A stretch of DNA of 64,000 bases, taken from contig NZ_JBNAGF010000002.1 in assembly GCF_049801055.1 (NCBI RefSeq), positions 434,001-498,000 of the forward strand, in the 5' to 3' direction. Under the pieces are notes generated by a model. The model was not told the origin of the DNA. It made no database searches and saw nothing but the letters and a program-made list of their open reading frames with translations. Every line of letters begins with the position of its first letter. Position 1 is the first letter of the stretch. Of this stretch, positions 9,186 to 17,465 are shown piece by piece. A program made the translations under genes and the position numbers. This DNA comes from JBNAGF01 sp049801055 (GTDB lineage: Bacteria > Pseudomonadota > Alphaproteobacteria > Rhodobacterales > Rhodobacteraceae).

Positions 9186-9744
9186 ACCGATCAGCGCACT
9201 CAACCACGCCGCTTATGACGGAATTGCCCGGGTCGAGGAATGCGGGCTACAGGGCATGATCACTCTGCGCGGCGATCTGAGCGACAAGGGGCTGGCCAAG
9301 GCAGTGAAGGCGGCAACCGGGGCAGGGATGCCGGGCCAGCGCGAGATCATCTTTGCCGGCGACAACGCCGTCGCATGGATGTCTCCCGATGAACTGCTGC
9401 TGCTGGTGCCGCATGCTGAGGCAGATGCCAAGGTCGCGGAACTGTCCAATGCATTGAGCGGCAGTTTTGCGATGGCGGTCAACGTTTCGGATGCCCGCGC
9501 AATCATTCGCGTGTCAGGACCATCGGCACGCGAGGTGATCGGCAAGCTCGCCCCGGTGGATCTGTCGCGGGGTGCTTTCCCGGCGGGACAAATCCGCCGC
9601 ACCCGTCTGGCTCAGGTTGCGGCGGCCTTTTGGGCGGATGATGACAACAGCCTGCGCCTTGTCTGTTTCCGGTCAACGGCGGATTACGTGTTCAAACTTT
9701 TGAGCGTCGCGGCTCAACCGGGCAGCGAAGTCGGCGTTTACTGA
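9178..9744 (+). CDS. soxG: Sarcosine oxidase subunit gamma
   Basis: Structural subunit of heterotetrameric sarcosine oxidase, related to GcvT, with 188 residues from the ATG at 9178. The frame is open further upstream inside soxA, but MSEPISALNH is the expected start and the 8-bp overlap is typical for this pair. Family features include the MSPDELLLLVP segment and the C-terminal VCFRSTADYVFKLL. It is the last gene of the operon, followed 40 bp later by a hairpin. Confidence 0.93.
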   Translation: MSEPISALNHAAYDGIARVEECGLQGMITLRGDLSDKGLAKAVKAATGAGMPGQREIIFAGDNAVAWMSPDELLLLVPHAEADAKVAELSNALSGSFAMAVNVSDARAIIRVSGPSAREVIGKLAPVDLSRGAFPAGQIRRTRLAQVAAAFWADDDNSLRLVCFRSTADYVFKLLSVAAQPGSEVGVY

Positions 9745-9784
9745 CCCGTCGCACTGGTTGGTTTGGATATTTGCAAATCGCAAT

Positions 9785-9809
9785 GGGAGCGGGCGTTATG
9801 GCCGCTCCC
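9785..9809. terminator. Stem-loop between convergent soxG and FkbM genes
   Basis: An 8-bp perfect stem (GGGAGCGG / CCGCTCCC) with a 9-base loop lies between two converging genes. There is no long T run on either side, so it may need Rho or act as an RNA end. Confidence 0.55.
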
Positions 9810-9817
9810 GCGTCGTT

Positions 9818-10588
9818 TCAGGATAATAGAAACGTAGGAAATTTGCCCTTGGCCCGACCGTTGGTAAGGGTTTCTATACCTTCTCCGCCCTTGTCCTCGC
9901 GGCAGGAGCCATAAAAGGACAGAAGGTCGGCAAGTTCCGCAAGACGGCGATCGCGTTCGGTTTCAGGCAGAAAAGGCGCATGTGTCGACAGATACAGCGC
10001 CGGGCGCTGTTCCTTGAGCCATGGAACAAGGTGCGGAAGCACCGAGAACTCCGCGCCCTCGATATCCATCTTGACCAGTGAAACCCGGCTGAGATCCGTA
10101 GCTGCAGCAAAATCATCCCAGGCAATCGTCAGCGCGTCCGTTCCCGCGTCTGACGGGTTCAACAGCGAGGTCATGGAATCCCCGGCCTCGCCGCCGAACG
10201 ACGCCATGCGTGCAATGCCGATCCCATCCGACAATGCCACACCGAATGCCGATACGTTGTTGATCCCGTTCAGTTCGAGGTTCCACGCAAGATGGCGAAA
10301 CGCGGTGGGGTCGGGTTCGAAACACCAGACGTGCCGGGCCTTGCGCGCACCGTAAAGAACGGTGGGGCCAATCCACGCGCCGATATCGAGGTAATCCCGG
10401 TCTCGCGCCAGATGCGTGTCCAGCGCGGCAAAAGTTTCCGGTTCCCAGTCGCCGGCGCTGGCCTTACGCCAGAACTTGGAATGATAGGGGTCCAGACGGA
10501 ACGGCTCTCCGTTCAACTGACCGGCATAATATCCGCGGGCGCGGTAGAACATTTTGCGGGCCTGCGTCAGCATCGGCGGCTTCCTCAT
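9818..10588 (-). CDS. FkbM family methyltransferase
   Basis: SAM-dependent methyltransferase of the FkbM type, 256 residues. The SAM-binding motif I is DIGAWIGPTVLYGA near residues 96-109, followed by the acidic VWCFEPDPTAFRHL. The motif VKMDIEGAEFSVL near residue 176 is the FkbM hallmark. These enzymes usually O-methylate sugars of glycans or polyketides; the substrate here is unknown. No glycan genes are adjacent, so the target cannot be inferred from context. Confidence 0.88.
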   Translation of the reverse strand: MRKPPMLTQARKMFYRARGYYAGQLNGEPFRLDPYHSKFWRKASAGDWEPETFAALDTHLARDRDYLDIGAWIGPTVLYGARKARHVWCFEPDPTAFRHLAWNLELNGINNVSAFGVALSDGIGIARMASFGGEAGDSMTSLLNPSDAGTDALTIAWDDFAAATDLSRVSLVKMDIEGAEFSVLPHLVPWLKEQRPALYLSTHAPFLPETERDRRLAELADLLSFYGSCREDKGGEGIETLTNGRAKGKFPTFLLS

Positions 10589-10678
10589 CGTCTTGTTTTT
10601 TCTCTAGGCCCTTGACCTGCCTGCACCTGCACCGCATGTATCGGCCCCAGGAACGCAACATTTCAGCAGGGGGCCAAG

Positions 10679-11278
10679 ATGGCTTTTGAACTTCCCGATC
10701 TTCCTTATGCACATGACGCGCTGGCATCCAAGGGCATGTCCGCCGAAACTCTGGAATATCACCACGATCTGCACCACAAGGCCTATGTGGACAACGGCAA
10801 CAAGCTGATCGCCGGAACCGAGTGGGATGGTAAGTCGCTCGAAGAGATCATCACCGGCACCTATGATGCAAACGCCGTCGCTCAGAACGGTATTTTCAAC
10901 AACATCAGCCAGTTGTGGAACCACAACCAGTTCTGGGAAATGATGGGCCCCGGTTCTTCCGCCATGCCCGGCGAACTGGAAAAAGCACTGGTTGAGAGCT
11001 TTGGTTCGGTCGATGAGTTCAAATCGCAGTTCAGCGCCGCCGGCGCAGGCCAGTTCGGCTCGGGCTGGGCGTGGCTGGTCAAGAACGCCGATGGGTCGCT
11101 GGCCGTGACCAAGACAGAGAATGGTGTGAACCCGCTCTGCTTCAAACAGACCGCTCTGCTGGGCTGCGACGTATGGGAGCACTCCTACTACATCGATTTC
11201 CGCAACAAGCGCCCGGCCTACCTGTCGAACTTCCTCGACAATCTGGTGAACTGGGAGAACGTTGCTTCGCGGATGTGA
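10679..11278 (+). CDS. sodB: Superoxide dismutase [Fe]
   Basis: Dismutates superoxide to oxygen and hydrogen peroxide; cytoplasmic, 199 residues. Metal ligands appear in EYHHDLHH (His28 expected), NHNQFW, and DVWEHSYY (Asp and His). The overall pattern, including AAGAGQFGSGWAWLV, is of the Fe/Mn family with Fe-type features. The gene begins 90 bp from the divergent FkbM gene and is followed by a strong terminator, so it is probably monocistronic. Confidence 0.96.
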   Translation: MAFELPDLPYAHDALASKGMSAETLEYHHDLHHKAYVDNGNKLIAGTEWDGKSLEEIITGTYDANAVAQNGIFNNISQLWNHNQFWEMMGPGSSAMPGELEKALVESFGSVDEFKSQFSAAGAGQFGSGWAWLVKNADGSLAVTKTENGVNPLCFKQTALLGCDVWEHSYYIDFRNKRPAYLSNFLDNLVNWENVASRM

Positions 11279-11300
11279 TCGCGACGCAGATCCGAACAGG

Positions 11301-11331
11301 AAACCCGGTTTCGCAAGAGGCCGGGTTTTTC
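11301..11331 (+). terminator. Rho-independent terminator of sodB
   Basis: The stem AAACCCGG / CCGGGTTT is followed by a T run, 22 bp after the sodB stop. Confidence 0.85.
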
Positions 11332-11390
11332 TTTGCGGGGCTATTCAGCGGGCGCGCGAAGAGGCATGCTCTGCGGCAGGAGGAGATCAC

Positions 11391-12161
11391 ATGAACCGGA
11401 TGACCAACGAACCCCTCGTTGCCGAGCGGCTGCATGAGGGGGTGCTGACCCTGACACTGGGCCGGATGCCGGCGCACCCGTTGTCGCGCGACATGATCCG
11501 GGCATTGCATGAGGCATTTGGCCGGGCCGTAGAAAACGGGTCAGTCGAGGTGATCATCCTGCACGGGCCCGGTCACATCTTCTGTGCCGGCCACGATCTC
11601 AAGGAAGTTGCCCGCCATAGGGCGGATCCGGACGAGGGCCGGGCCTATGTCGAAGACCTGTTCGCGGCCTGTTGTGCATTGATGCTCGATGTCGCCACCT
11701 GCCCAAAGCCCACGATTGCGATGGTCGAAGGGATCGCGACTGCGGCTGGGTTGCAGCTGATGGCGTCCTGCGATCTGGCCTATGCCGCTCCCGAGGCGTC
11801 CTTTTGCCTTCCCGGCGTTCAGAACGGCGGGTTCTGCACCACCCCTTCGGTGCCGGTCTCACGCCTGATCGGGCAGAAACAGGTGATGGAGATGACACTG
11901 TCCGGCGCCACTTATGATGCGGAATGGGCGCTTGCCAACGGATTGATAAACCGCGTCATCCCGGCCTCCGAACTGGCTGAATTTGTTGAGAGCTTTGCCC
12001 GTAAACTTGCAACTCGCAACCAGAATGCCGTGCGGTCAGGCAAGACGGCCCTGCGCCAGCAACTGGAGTTGCCGTTGAACGAGGCCTATGCGTTGGCGAC
12101 CCCGGTGATGGTAGAGCAGTTCATGGATCCGGCGCGCAGGCATCTGGACTGGAAACCCTGA
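11391..12161 (+). CDS. Enoyl-CoA hydratase/isomerase family protein (ECHDC3-like)
   Basis: Crotonase-fold protein of 256 residues from the ATG at 11391, which has an AGGAGGAGA ribosome-binding site. The first oxyanion-hole segment HIFCAGHDLKE is present. In the second segment, LPGVQNGGFCTTPSVP, the Glu that acts in classic enoyl-CoA hydratase is missing. The pattern resembles ECHDC3, a family of uncertain function. Calling it a hydratase by name alone would be over-annotation. No beta-oxidation partners lie nearby. Confidence 0.85.
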   Translation: MNRMTNEPLVAERLHEGVLTLTLGRMPAHPLSRDMIRALHEAFGRAVENGSVEVIILHGPGHIFCAGHDLKEVARHRADPDEGRAYVEDLFAACCALMLDVATCPKPTIAMVEGIATAAGLQLMASCDLAYAAPEASFCLPGVQNGGFCTTPSVPVSRLIGQKQVMEMTLSGATYDAEWALANGLINRVIPASELAEFVESFARKLATRNQNAVRSGKTALRQQLELPLNEAYALATPVMVEQFMDPARRHLDWKP

Positions 12162-12227
12162 CGGCCCTAAACCTGTGCTATCCGGCTGGGTAAGGCTCCA
12201 GCCACCCCCTCACTACGGACAACTGGG

Positions 12228-13178
12228 ATGAGCGAGTCACTCCGCGGAGTATTGGCGATGATCGCGGCCTGCACGATCTGGGGGCTGTCTCCGCTTTTCT
12301 ACAAGCTGCTCGATCATGTGCCGCCGCCCGAGGTGCTGGCCCACCGAACGCTTTGGTCCGTCATCTTCTTTTCCGGGGTACTGGCGCTTCAGGGGCGGCT
12401 GTCCGAACTCAGGGCGGCGCTCCGGGGGCGTAAGCAGGTTGCGATGATCGTGATTGCCGGGCTGATGATTTCGGTCAATTGGTTCACTTTCATCACGTCA
12501 ATCCAGATCGGGCGGGCAACCGAGGCAAGCCTAGGGTATTACATCTTTCCGCTGATGGCCGTGCTGGTGGGCTGGTTCTGGTTCGGCGAACGGCTTGGCG
12601 GGTTGCAATGGATGGCCGTCGGGCTGGCGGCAATTGCCGTCGGGCTTCTGAGCTGGGGGCTGGGGGCGACGCCGTGGATCTCGCTGATCGTGTCTGTGAC
12701 CTTCGCCCTTTACGGTGCGTTGAAGAAACAACTTCCGTTGGGGCCAGTTGTATCCGTCACCGCTGAAATCCTTGTATTGATGCCGATATGGCTGCTGTTG
12801 CTGGCCTGGTATCATGGCACGGGGCAGGGTGCTTTTGGTCTCGATCTGGGGGAAAGCCTGCTGTTGATGTTTTCTGGGCCCATGACCGCCATGCCGCTCA
12901 TTCTGTTCGCGATGGCGGCCCGGCGGGTGGCCCTGTCAACCGTTGGATTGCTACAATATCTCAACCCGACACTGCAGTTTTTCTGCGCTGTTGTGGTGTT
13001 CGGAGAGCCGTTCACGCCTTGGCACCAGCTTGCATTTTCCTTGATCTGGATGGCGCTGGCCGTGTTCTCGCTGGCCTCGCTGCGTCAGGACAGGGCGGCG
13101 CGCAGAGCTTCTACTGCGCTGTCGGAGTCGTCAGCCCATGTCAGGAACCCAGCCAGCGACGGATCGGCAAATCCCTGA
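12228..13178 (+). CDS. rarD: EamA family transporter RarD
   Basis: Inner-membrane permease of the drug/metabolite transporter superfamily, 316 residues and about ten hydrophobic segments in two EamA repeats. RarD hallmarks are present: IWGLSPLFYKLL near residue 18, ISVNWFTFITSIQIGRATEASLGYYI in overlapping form near residue 85 and QYLNPTLQF near residue 243. The substrate is unknown. The last 94 bp, encoding a hydrophilic tail after the final helix, overlap the convergent LOG-family gene. Confidence 0.9.
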   Translation: MSESLRGVLAMIAACTIWGLSPLFYKLLDHVPPPEVLAHRTLWSVIFFSGVLALQGRLSELRAALRGRKQVAMIVIAGLMISVNWFTFITSIQIGRATEASLGYYIFPLMAVLVGWFWFGERLGGLQWMAVGLAAIAVGLLSWGLGATPWISLIVSVTFALYGALKKQLPLGPVVSVTAEILVLMPIWLLLLAWYHGTGQGAFGLDLGESLLLMFSGPMTAMPLILFAMAARRVALSTVGLLQYLNPTLQFFCAVVVFGEPFTPWHQLAFSLIWMALAVFSLASLRQDRAARRASTALSESSAHVRNPASDGSANP

Positions 13179-13636
13179 TCAATGACATGGTCAATCAGCT
13201 GGCGCAGCGGATCCCAGTAGCCTTGGGTGTTCAGGATCACAATTGGCTTGCCGTGCAGGCCCAACTGGCGCCATGTCAGAGCTTCGAACAATTCGTCGAG
13301 CGAGCCCGCGCCACCCGGCAAGACCACCACGGCATCGGCGTTCATGATCATGACCTTCTTGCGCTCATGCATGGTCTCGGTGACGACATAGGTGTTGAGA
13401 TCGGTCTTTCCGACTTCGAGGTCGACGAGATGTTGGGGGATCACACCGAACGTGTCGCCACCGGCCTCCTGAGCGGCGCGGGCGACCTCTCCCATCAGAC
13501 CGACATCCCCGGCGCCATAGACCAATCGCCAATCTTCACGGGCCATTGCGCGGCCAAAGGATTGTGCATCCGTTGTATAGGCGGGCATTGCCCCGGCGCG
13601 GGATCCGCAATAGACACAAATGGATTTGACGGACAT
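13085..13636 (-). CDS. LOG family protein (cytokinin riboside 5'-monophosphate phosphoribohydrolase-like)
   Basis: Rossmann-fold nucleotide hydrolase of 183 residues (TIGR00730 type), releasing a base from nucleoside 5'-monophosphates. It has the N-terminal ICVYCGSRAG, YGAGDVGLMG, MHERKKVM, and the catalytic motif PGGAGSLDELFE, a Ser-for-Thr variant of PGGxGTxxE. The real substrate in bacteria may be AMP or a cytokinin nucleotide. It overlaps the rarD 3' end by 94 bp on the opposite strand. Confidence 0.92.
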   Translation of the reverse strand: MSVKSICVYCGSRAGAMPAYTTDAQSFGRAMAREDWRLVYGAGDVGLMGEVARAAQEAGGDTFGVIPQHLVDLEVGKTDLNTYVVTETMHERKKVMIMNADAVVVLPGGAGSLDELFEALTWRQLGLHGKPIVILNTQGYWDPLRQLIDHVIDQGFADPSLAGFLTWADDSDSAVEALRAALS

Positions 13637-13765
13637 GGGCTGCTCTTTCCTGTCGGACTAGCGGGTTTTGACCCGTGATACCGGGATTGCTAGGCTGGCT
13701 CAACAGGGCGGATAGGTTGAACGTACAGAAGTGCGACGGCGGTTCGCTGATGGGGAAGGAAGAAG

Positions 13766-15421
13766 ATGGCTGGGCACTCCGAAGGAGGATTGGGCACCCT
13801 AGGGTGGACCGCGCTGGTTGGTGCGGGCGCTGCAGTGGTGGCCGGGGGGCTGTATTTTGCCGGTTCATTCGAACCCGATACCGACGAGCAATCGGTCTCG
13901 GCTCCGGCAGCAGAACAGACGGCAGAACAGACGTCGGAACAGGCGACTGACCAAGCAACAAACCAGACGCCGAGCCAGTCAACCGACGAAACGTCCAGCC
14001 AATCCACGACCTCGGCAGCTTCGCAGGACTCTGAGCCCGAACCCGTTTCCGAGAAAGCGGCGGCTTCGGCTGCGTCCGATGGACAGGCGGGATCAGGCGA
14101 ACAAAGTCAGGCGACCTCTCAGGAGCCAAGCCCGGCGCAGCCTGCGGACAGTTCCGCACAATCGGCGGAGGCCGATGAGACCGCATCTGTCGAGAACGTC
14201 GAACCCTCCGCCCAAGCGCCTGAACCGGACGCCGGGACCGTAGCCGATACCGCTGCCGAAGATTTGCCGGCCACGGAACAAGCGGATCAGGTCGTCGCGG
14301 CGCTTGATGAGGGTGAGTCTATGGAACCCGATGCGGATCCGAAACAAGATGCCCCTTCAAAGGATCCCGCGCCGCAATCTCTGATGGAGCCCAGCTTTGA
14401 CCTTGTTCGAGTTGAGCCCGACGGAACCGCGATGGTCGCGGGCCAGGGAGCGCCGGGCAGTGAAGTTCAGGTGTTGATTGACGGGCAGGAAATTGATCGA
14501 CTGACGGTGGATTCCTCCGGCAATTTTGCCGGTTTCCTAACTTTGGCGCCCGGGGATGCCCCACGTGTATTGACGTTGCTTGGCGCGCTGGACGGTCAGC
14601 AAGCGCGGTCGGCAGAAGAGATCATCCTCGCGCCGGTTCAGCCGCAACACGAGCCTTCCTCGCAGGACGACGCTGTCGCAGACGCACAAAGCCAGCCACA
14701 ACCAGACGCCGACGAACAGTTGCAAGCCGATGCAACCGGGGTTTCGGGCGCTGCCGATGCGGAACCGGCGCAGCAGGTTGTCCAATCCGATCAGGCGGCA
14801 GAGCAGGACGCCGCGCAACAGGACGAACCGGACACCTCGCAAGCCGAGCCTGCGATAGCTGTTCTGAAGTCGACCGAGGAGGGGGTGGAACTGCTGCAGC
14901 CGGCAACACCGCAAGCCCCGGAAGTGGTCGATCGGCTTTCACTCGATACGATCAGCTATTCGGAGACCGGCGACGTGCAGCTCAGCGGGCGCTCGGGTGG
15001 CCTGTCCGGACCGGGCTCCAGCGTCCGTGTCTATCTGGACAACCGCGCTGTTGCGGATCTTGATGCAGGTGAGACTGGCAATTGGAAAGGGCAGCTTTCG
15101 GGCATCACACCGGGGGTATATACGTTGCGCCTCGATCTGCTGAACGCCGGAGGCGAGGTGGTTGGGCGACTGGAAACCCCGTTCAAGCGCGAAGCCCCCG
15201 AGGTGCTGAACCCGCCAGCCAATCCGACAAGGGCACAGGTCGAAACCGAAACTCCGCTGATCCGTGCTGTGACGGTGCAGAAAGGCGATACGCTCTGGGC
15301 CATTTCGCGTGACCGATACGGGGAAGGTCTGCTTTACGTTCGGCTGTTTGAGGCAAACAAGGGCAACATTCGCGATCCCGACCTGATTTATCCCGGGCAG
15401 GTTTTCACAATTCCCGAGTGA
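13766..15421 (+). CDS. LysM domain envelope protein with disordered acidic region and Ig-like repeats
   Basis: A 551-residue envelope protein. Order of parts: one membrane anchor at about residues 9-30, a long Gln/Ser/Ala/Glu-rich low-complexity region (about 35-205), an Ig-like domain (about 213-293, VAGQGAPGSEVQVLIDG), a second acidic linker (about 295-380), a second Ig-like domain (about 390-475), and a C-terminal LysM domain with VQKGDTLWAISRDRYG and YPGQVFTIPE. LysM binds peptidoglycan, so the protein likely spans the periplasm from inner membrane to wall. A strong AAGGAAG site precedes the ATG. It is 89 bp upstream of the ABC exporter gene. Confidence 0.88.
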   Translation: MAGHSEGGLGTLGWTALVGAGAAVVAGGLYFAGSFEPDTDEQSVSAPAAEQTAEQTSEQATDQATNQTPSQSTDETSSQSTTSAASQDSEPEPVSEKAAASAASDGQAGSGEQSQATSQEPSPAQPADSSAQSAEADETASVENVEPSAQAPEPDAGTVADTAAEDLPATEQADQVVAALDEGESMEPDADPKQDAPSKDPAPQSLMEPSFDLVRVEPDGTAMVAGQGAPGSEVQVLIDGQEIDRLTVDSSGNFAGFLTLAPGDAPRVLTLLGALDGQQARSAEEIILAPVQPQHEPSSQDDAVADAQSQPQPDADEQLQADATGVSGAADAEPAQQVVQSDQAAEQDAAQQDEPDTSQAEPAIAVLKSTEEGVELLQPATPQAPEVVDRLSLDTISYSETGDVQLSGRSGGLSGPGSSVRVYLDNRAVADLDAGETGNWKGQLSGITPGVYTLRLDLLNAGGEVVGRLETPFKREAPEVLNPPANPTRAQVETETPLIRAVTVQKGDTLWAISRDRYGEGLLYVRLFEANKGNIRDPDLIYPGQVFTIPE

Positions 15422-15510
15422 TCCTCCTCTGGCCCTTGTCGGCTCAGAGATTATCTTAGACGTCAACGCAACAGGGCGCCGGGCAATTCCGGGCCGGACA
15501 GAGGCAGGCA

Positions 15511-17334
15511 ATGAGACGACTGGCCCCCAAACATTCCAGCGATGTATCCGCCGAAGCCGAACGGCGCTCGGGCTGGCGAACGCTGCGCCGGGTGGTGCCT
15601 TATCTCTGGCCGGACGACGTGCCGTGGGTCAAACGCCGTGTCGTGCTTGCTATGGTCATGCTGGTGCTCGCCAAGGTGATCGCGGTTTACACGCCGATCC
15701 TTTACAAAGGCGCAGTGGACAGCCTTGCCGCCGAAGGCGTGCCGCCGCTGGCGCTGGGGGCCGTGGGGCTGACCGTCGCCTATGGCGTGGCTCGGTTGAT
15801 GACCGTCGGTTTTCAACAATTGCGCGATGCGATCTTTGCACCGGTGGGTCAGCGTGCACTGCGCAAGCTGGCACTGGAGACCTTTCGCCATATCCACCGT
15901 CTGTCGATGCGCTATCACATCACCCGCAAGACCGGAGGGCTCAGCCGCATCATCGAGCGCGGGGTCAAGGGTGTGGAGTTTCTGCTGCGCTTCCTGCTGT
16001 TCTCGATCGGTCCTCTGATCATAGAATTGCTGCTGGTGGCCATCATCCTGACCGTGTTGTTCGATGTCCGCTATCTGATCGTCGTGGCGGTGACCATCGC
16101 GCTCTATATCGGTTTCACCTTCAAGGTGACGGAATGGCGGGTCAAACTGCGCCGCGAGATGAACGATCAGGATACCGAAGCCAACCAGAAGGCGATCGAC
16201 AGTCTGCTCAATTTCGAAACCGTCAAATATTTCGGCGCCGAAGAACGCGAAGCGGCCCGGTATGACCAGTCAATGCAGGGTTACGCCCGCGCGGCGTTGA
16301 AAACGGCCTATTCGCTGGCCTTTCTGAATTTCGGGCAATCGTTTCTGATCACCTGTGGATTGATTGCAGTGATGGTGCTGGCGGCGCTTGGCGTCCAGCA
16401 GGGCAACCTCACCGTCGGCGATTTCGTGATGGTCAACGCCTATATGATCCAGATCACCGTACCACTGAACTTTCTTGGCACAGTCTATCGGGAAATCCGG
16501 CAGGCGCTGGTCGACATGGGCGAGATGTTCGATCTGTTGGAGCAGCCTGAAGAGGTTCGTGATGCCACGGATGCGAAACCGCTCGACGTGCGCGGCGGCG
16601 AGATCGCACTGGAAGACGTCACCTTTGGCTACGACCCAGACCGTAAGATCCTGAACGGTGTCTCTCTGACCGTTCCGGCGGGCGAGACAGTTGCCATCGT
16701 CGGCGCAACCGGGTCAGGCAAGTCCACGATCGGTCGATTGCTGTTCCGGTTCTACGATGTGACTGGCGGGGCATTGAAGATCGACGACCAGGATATTCGG
16801 GACGTGACGCTCAAAAGCCTGCATCAGGCGATCGGTGTGGTTCCGCAGGACACGGTACTGTTCAATGATACGATCCGCTACAACATCGCCTATGGCCGTG
16901 ATGGCGCCACGCAGACCGAGATCGAGGCCGCAGCGCGGGCAGCCCAGATCCACGACTTCATCGTCACGTTGCCTGAGGGGTATGACACCAAGGTCGGTGA
17001 ACGCGGCCTGAAGCTGTCGGGCGGTGAGAAACAACGCGTCGGCATTGCGCGAACCCTGCTCAAGAACCCGCCGATCCTGCTTCTGGACGAGGCGACGTCG
17101 GCGCTGGACACGGATACCGAGCAGGAAATCAAGGATGCGCTCGCACGGGCAGGAGAGGGACGGACCGTAATCACCATCGCGCACCGCCTGTCCACCATCG
17201 CCGAGGCCGATCGGATCGTGGTGCTGGAACAGGGCGAGATTGCCGAGCAAGGTACCCATGCCGAATTGCTGGACCGGAACGGTCGGTACGCACAACTCTG
17301 GAACCGCCAGAAGGCCAAGGCCGACGCAGCCTGA
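15511..17334 (+). CDS. Atm1-type ABC transporter (ABCB7/HMT1 family), permease fused to ATPase
   Basis: Homodimeric half-transporter of 607 residues: six membrane helices in the first 330 residues, then an ATPase domain with Walker A GATGSGKST, signature LSGGEKQRVGIAR and Walker B LLLDEATSALD. The membrane-domain motifs (RGVKGVEFLLRF, LNFETVKYFGAEE) are those of the mitochondrial Atm1/ABCB7 group, whose bacterial members export glutathione conjugates, metal-thiolates or sulfur species. A bidirectional terminator follows. Confidence 0.93.
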   Translation: MRRLAPKHSSDVSAEAERRSGWRTLRRVVPYLWPDDVPWVKRRVVLAMVMLVLAKVIAVYTPILYKGAVDSLAAEGVPPLALGAVGLTVAYGVARLMTVGFQQLRDAIFAPVGQRALRKLALETFRHIHRLSMRYHITRKTGGLSRIIERGVKGVEFLLRFLLFSIGPLIIELLLVAIILTVLFDVRYLIVVAVTIALYIGFTFKVTEWRVKLRREMNDQDTEANQKAIDSLLNFETVKYFGAEEREAARYDQSMQGYARAALKTAYSLAFLNFGQSFLITCGLIAVMVLAALGVQQGNLTVGDFVMVNAYMIQITVPLNFLGTVYREIRQALVDMGEMFDLLEQPEEVRDATDAKPLDVRGGEIALEDVTFGYDPDRKILNGVSLTVPAGETVAIVGATGSGKSTIGRLLFRFYDVTGGALKIDDQDIRDVTLKSLHQAIGVVPQDTVLFNDTIRYNIAYGRDGATQTEIEAAARAAQIHDFIVTLPEGYDTKVGERGLKLSGGEKQRVGIARTLLKNPPILLLDEATSALDTDTEQEIKDALARAGEGRTVITIAHRLSTIAEADRIVVLEQGEIAEQGTHAELLDRNGRYAQLWNRQKAKADAA

Positions 17335-17410
17335 AGACGACGTTTTCAACCTCTGCTGGGTGTTTCCGGCTGGCAGGGCTTTACCCGTGCCGCATGGCCC
17401 TCCAAACAAG

Positions 17411-17440
17411 AAACACCCGCCCTATACCGGGCGGGTGTTT
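17411..17440. terminator. Bidirectional Rho-independent terminator
   Basis: A perfect 12-bp stem (AAACACCCGCCC / GGGCGGGTGTTT) with a 6-base loop, flanked by A and T on both sides. It separates the ABC exporter gene from the convergent RND operon. Confidence 0.9.
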
Positions 17441-17465
17441 CTGGAAATGATGGTGTCTGCGCGCT

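Noticed and set aside
12788..13678. Plus-strand frame of 296 codons
   Set aside because: It overlaps rarD in another frame and the LOG gene in antisense; both real genes explain the sequence.
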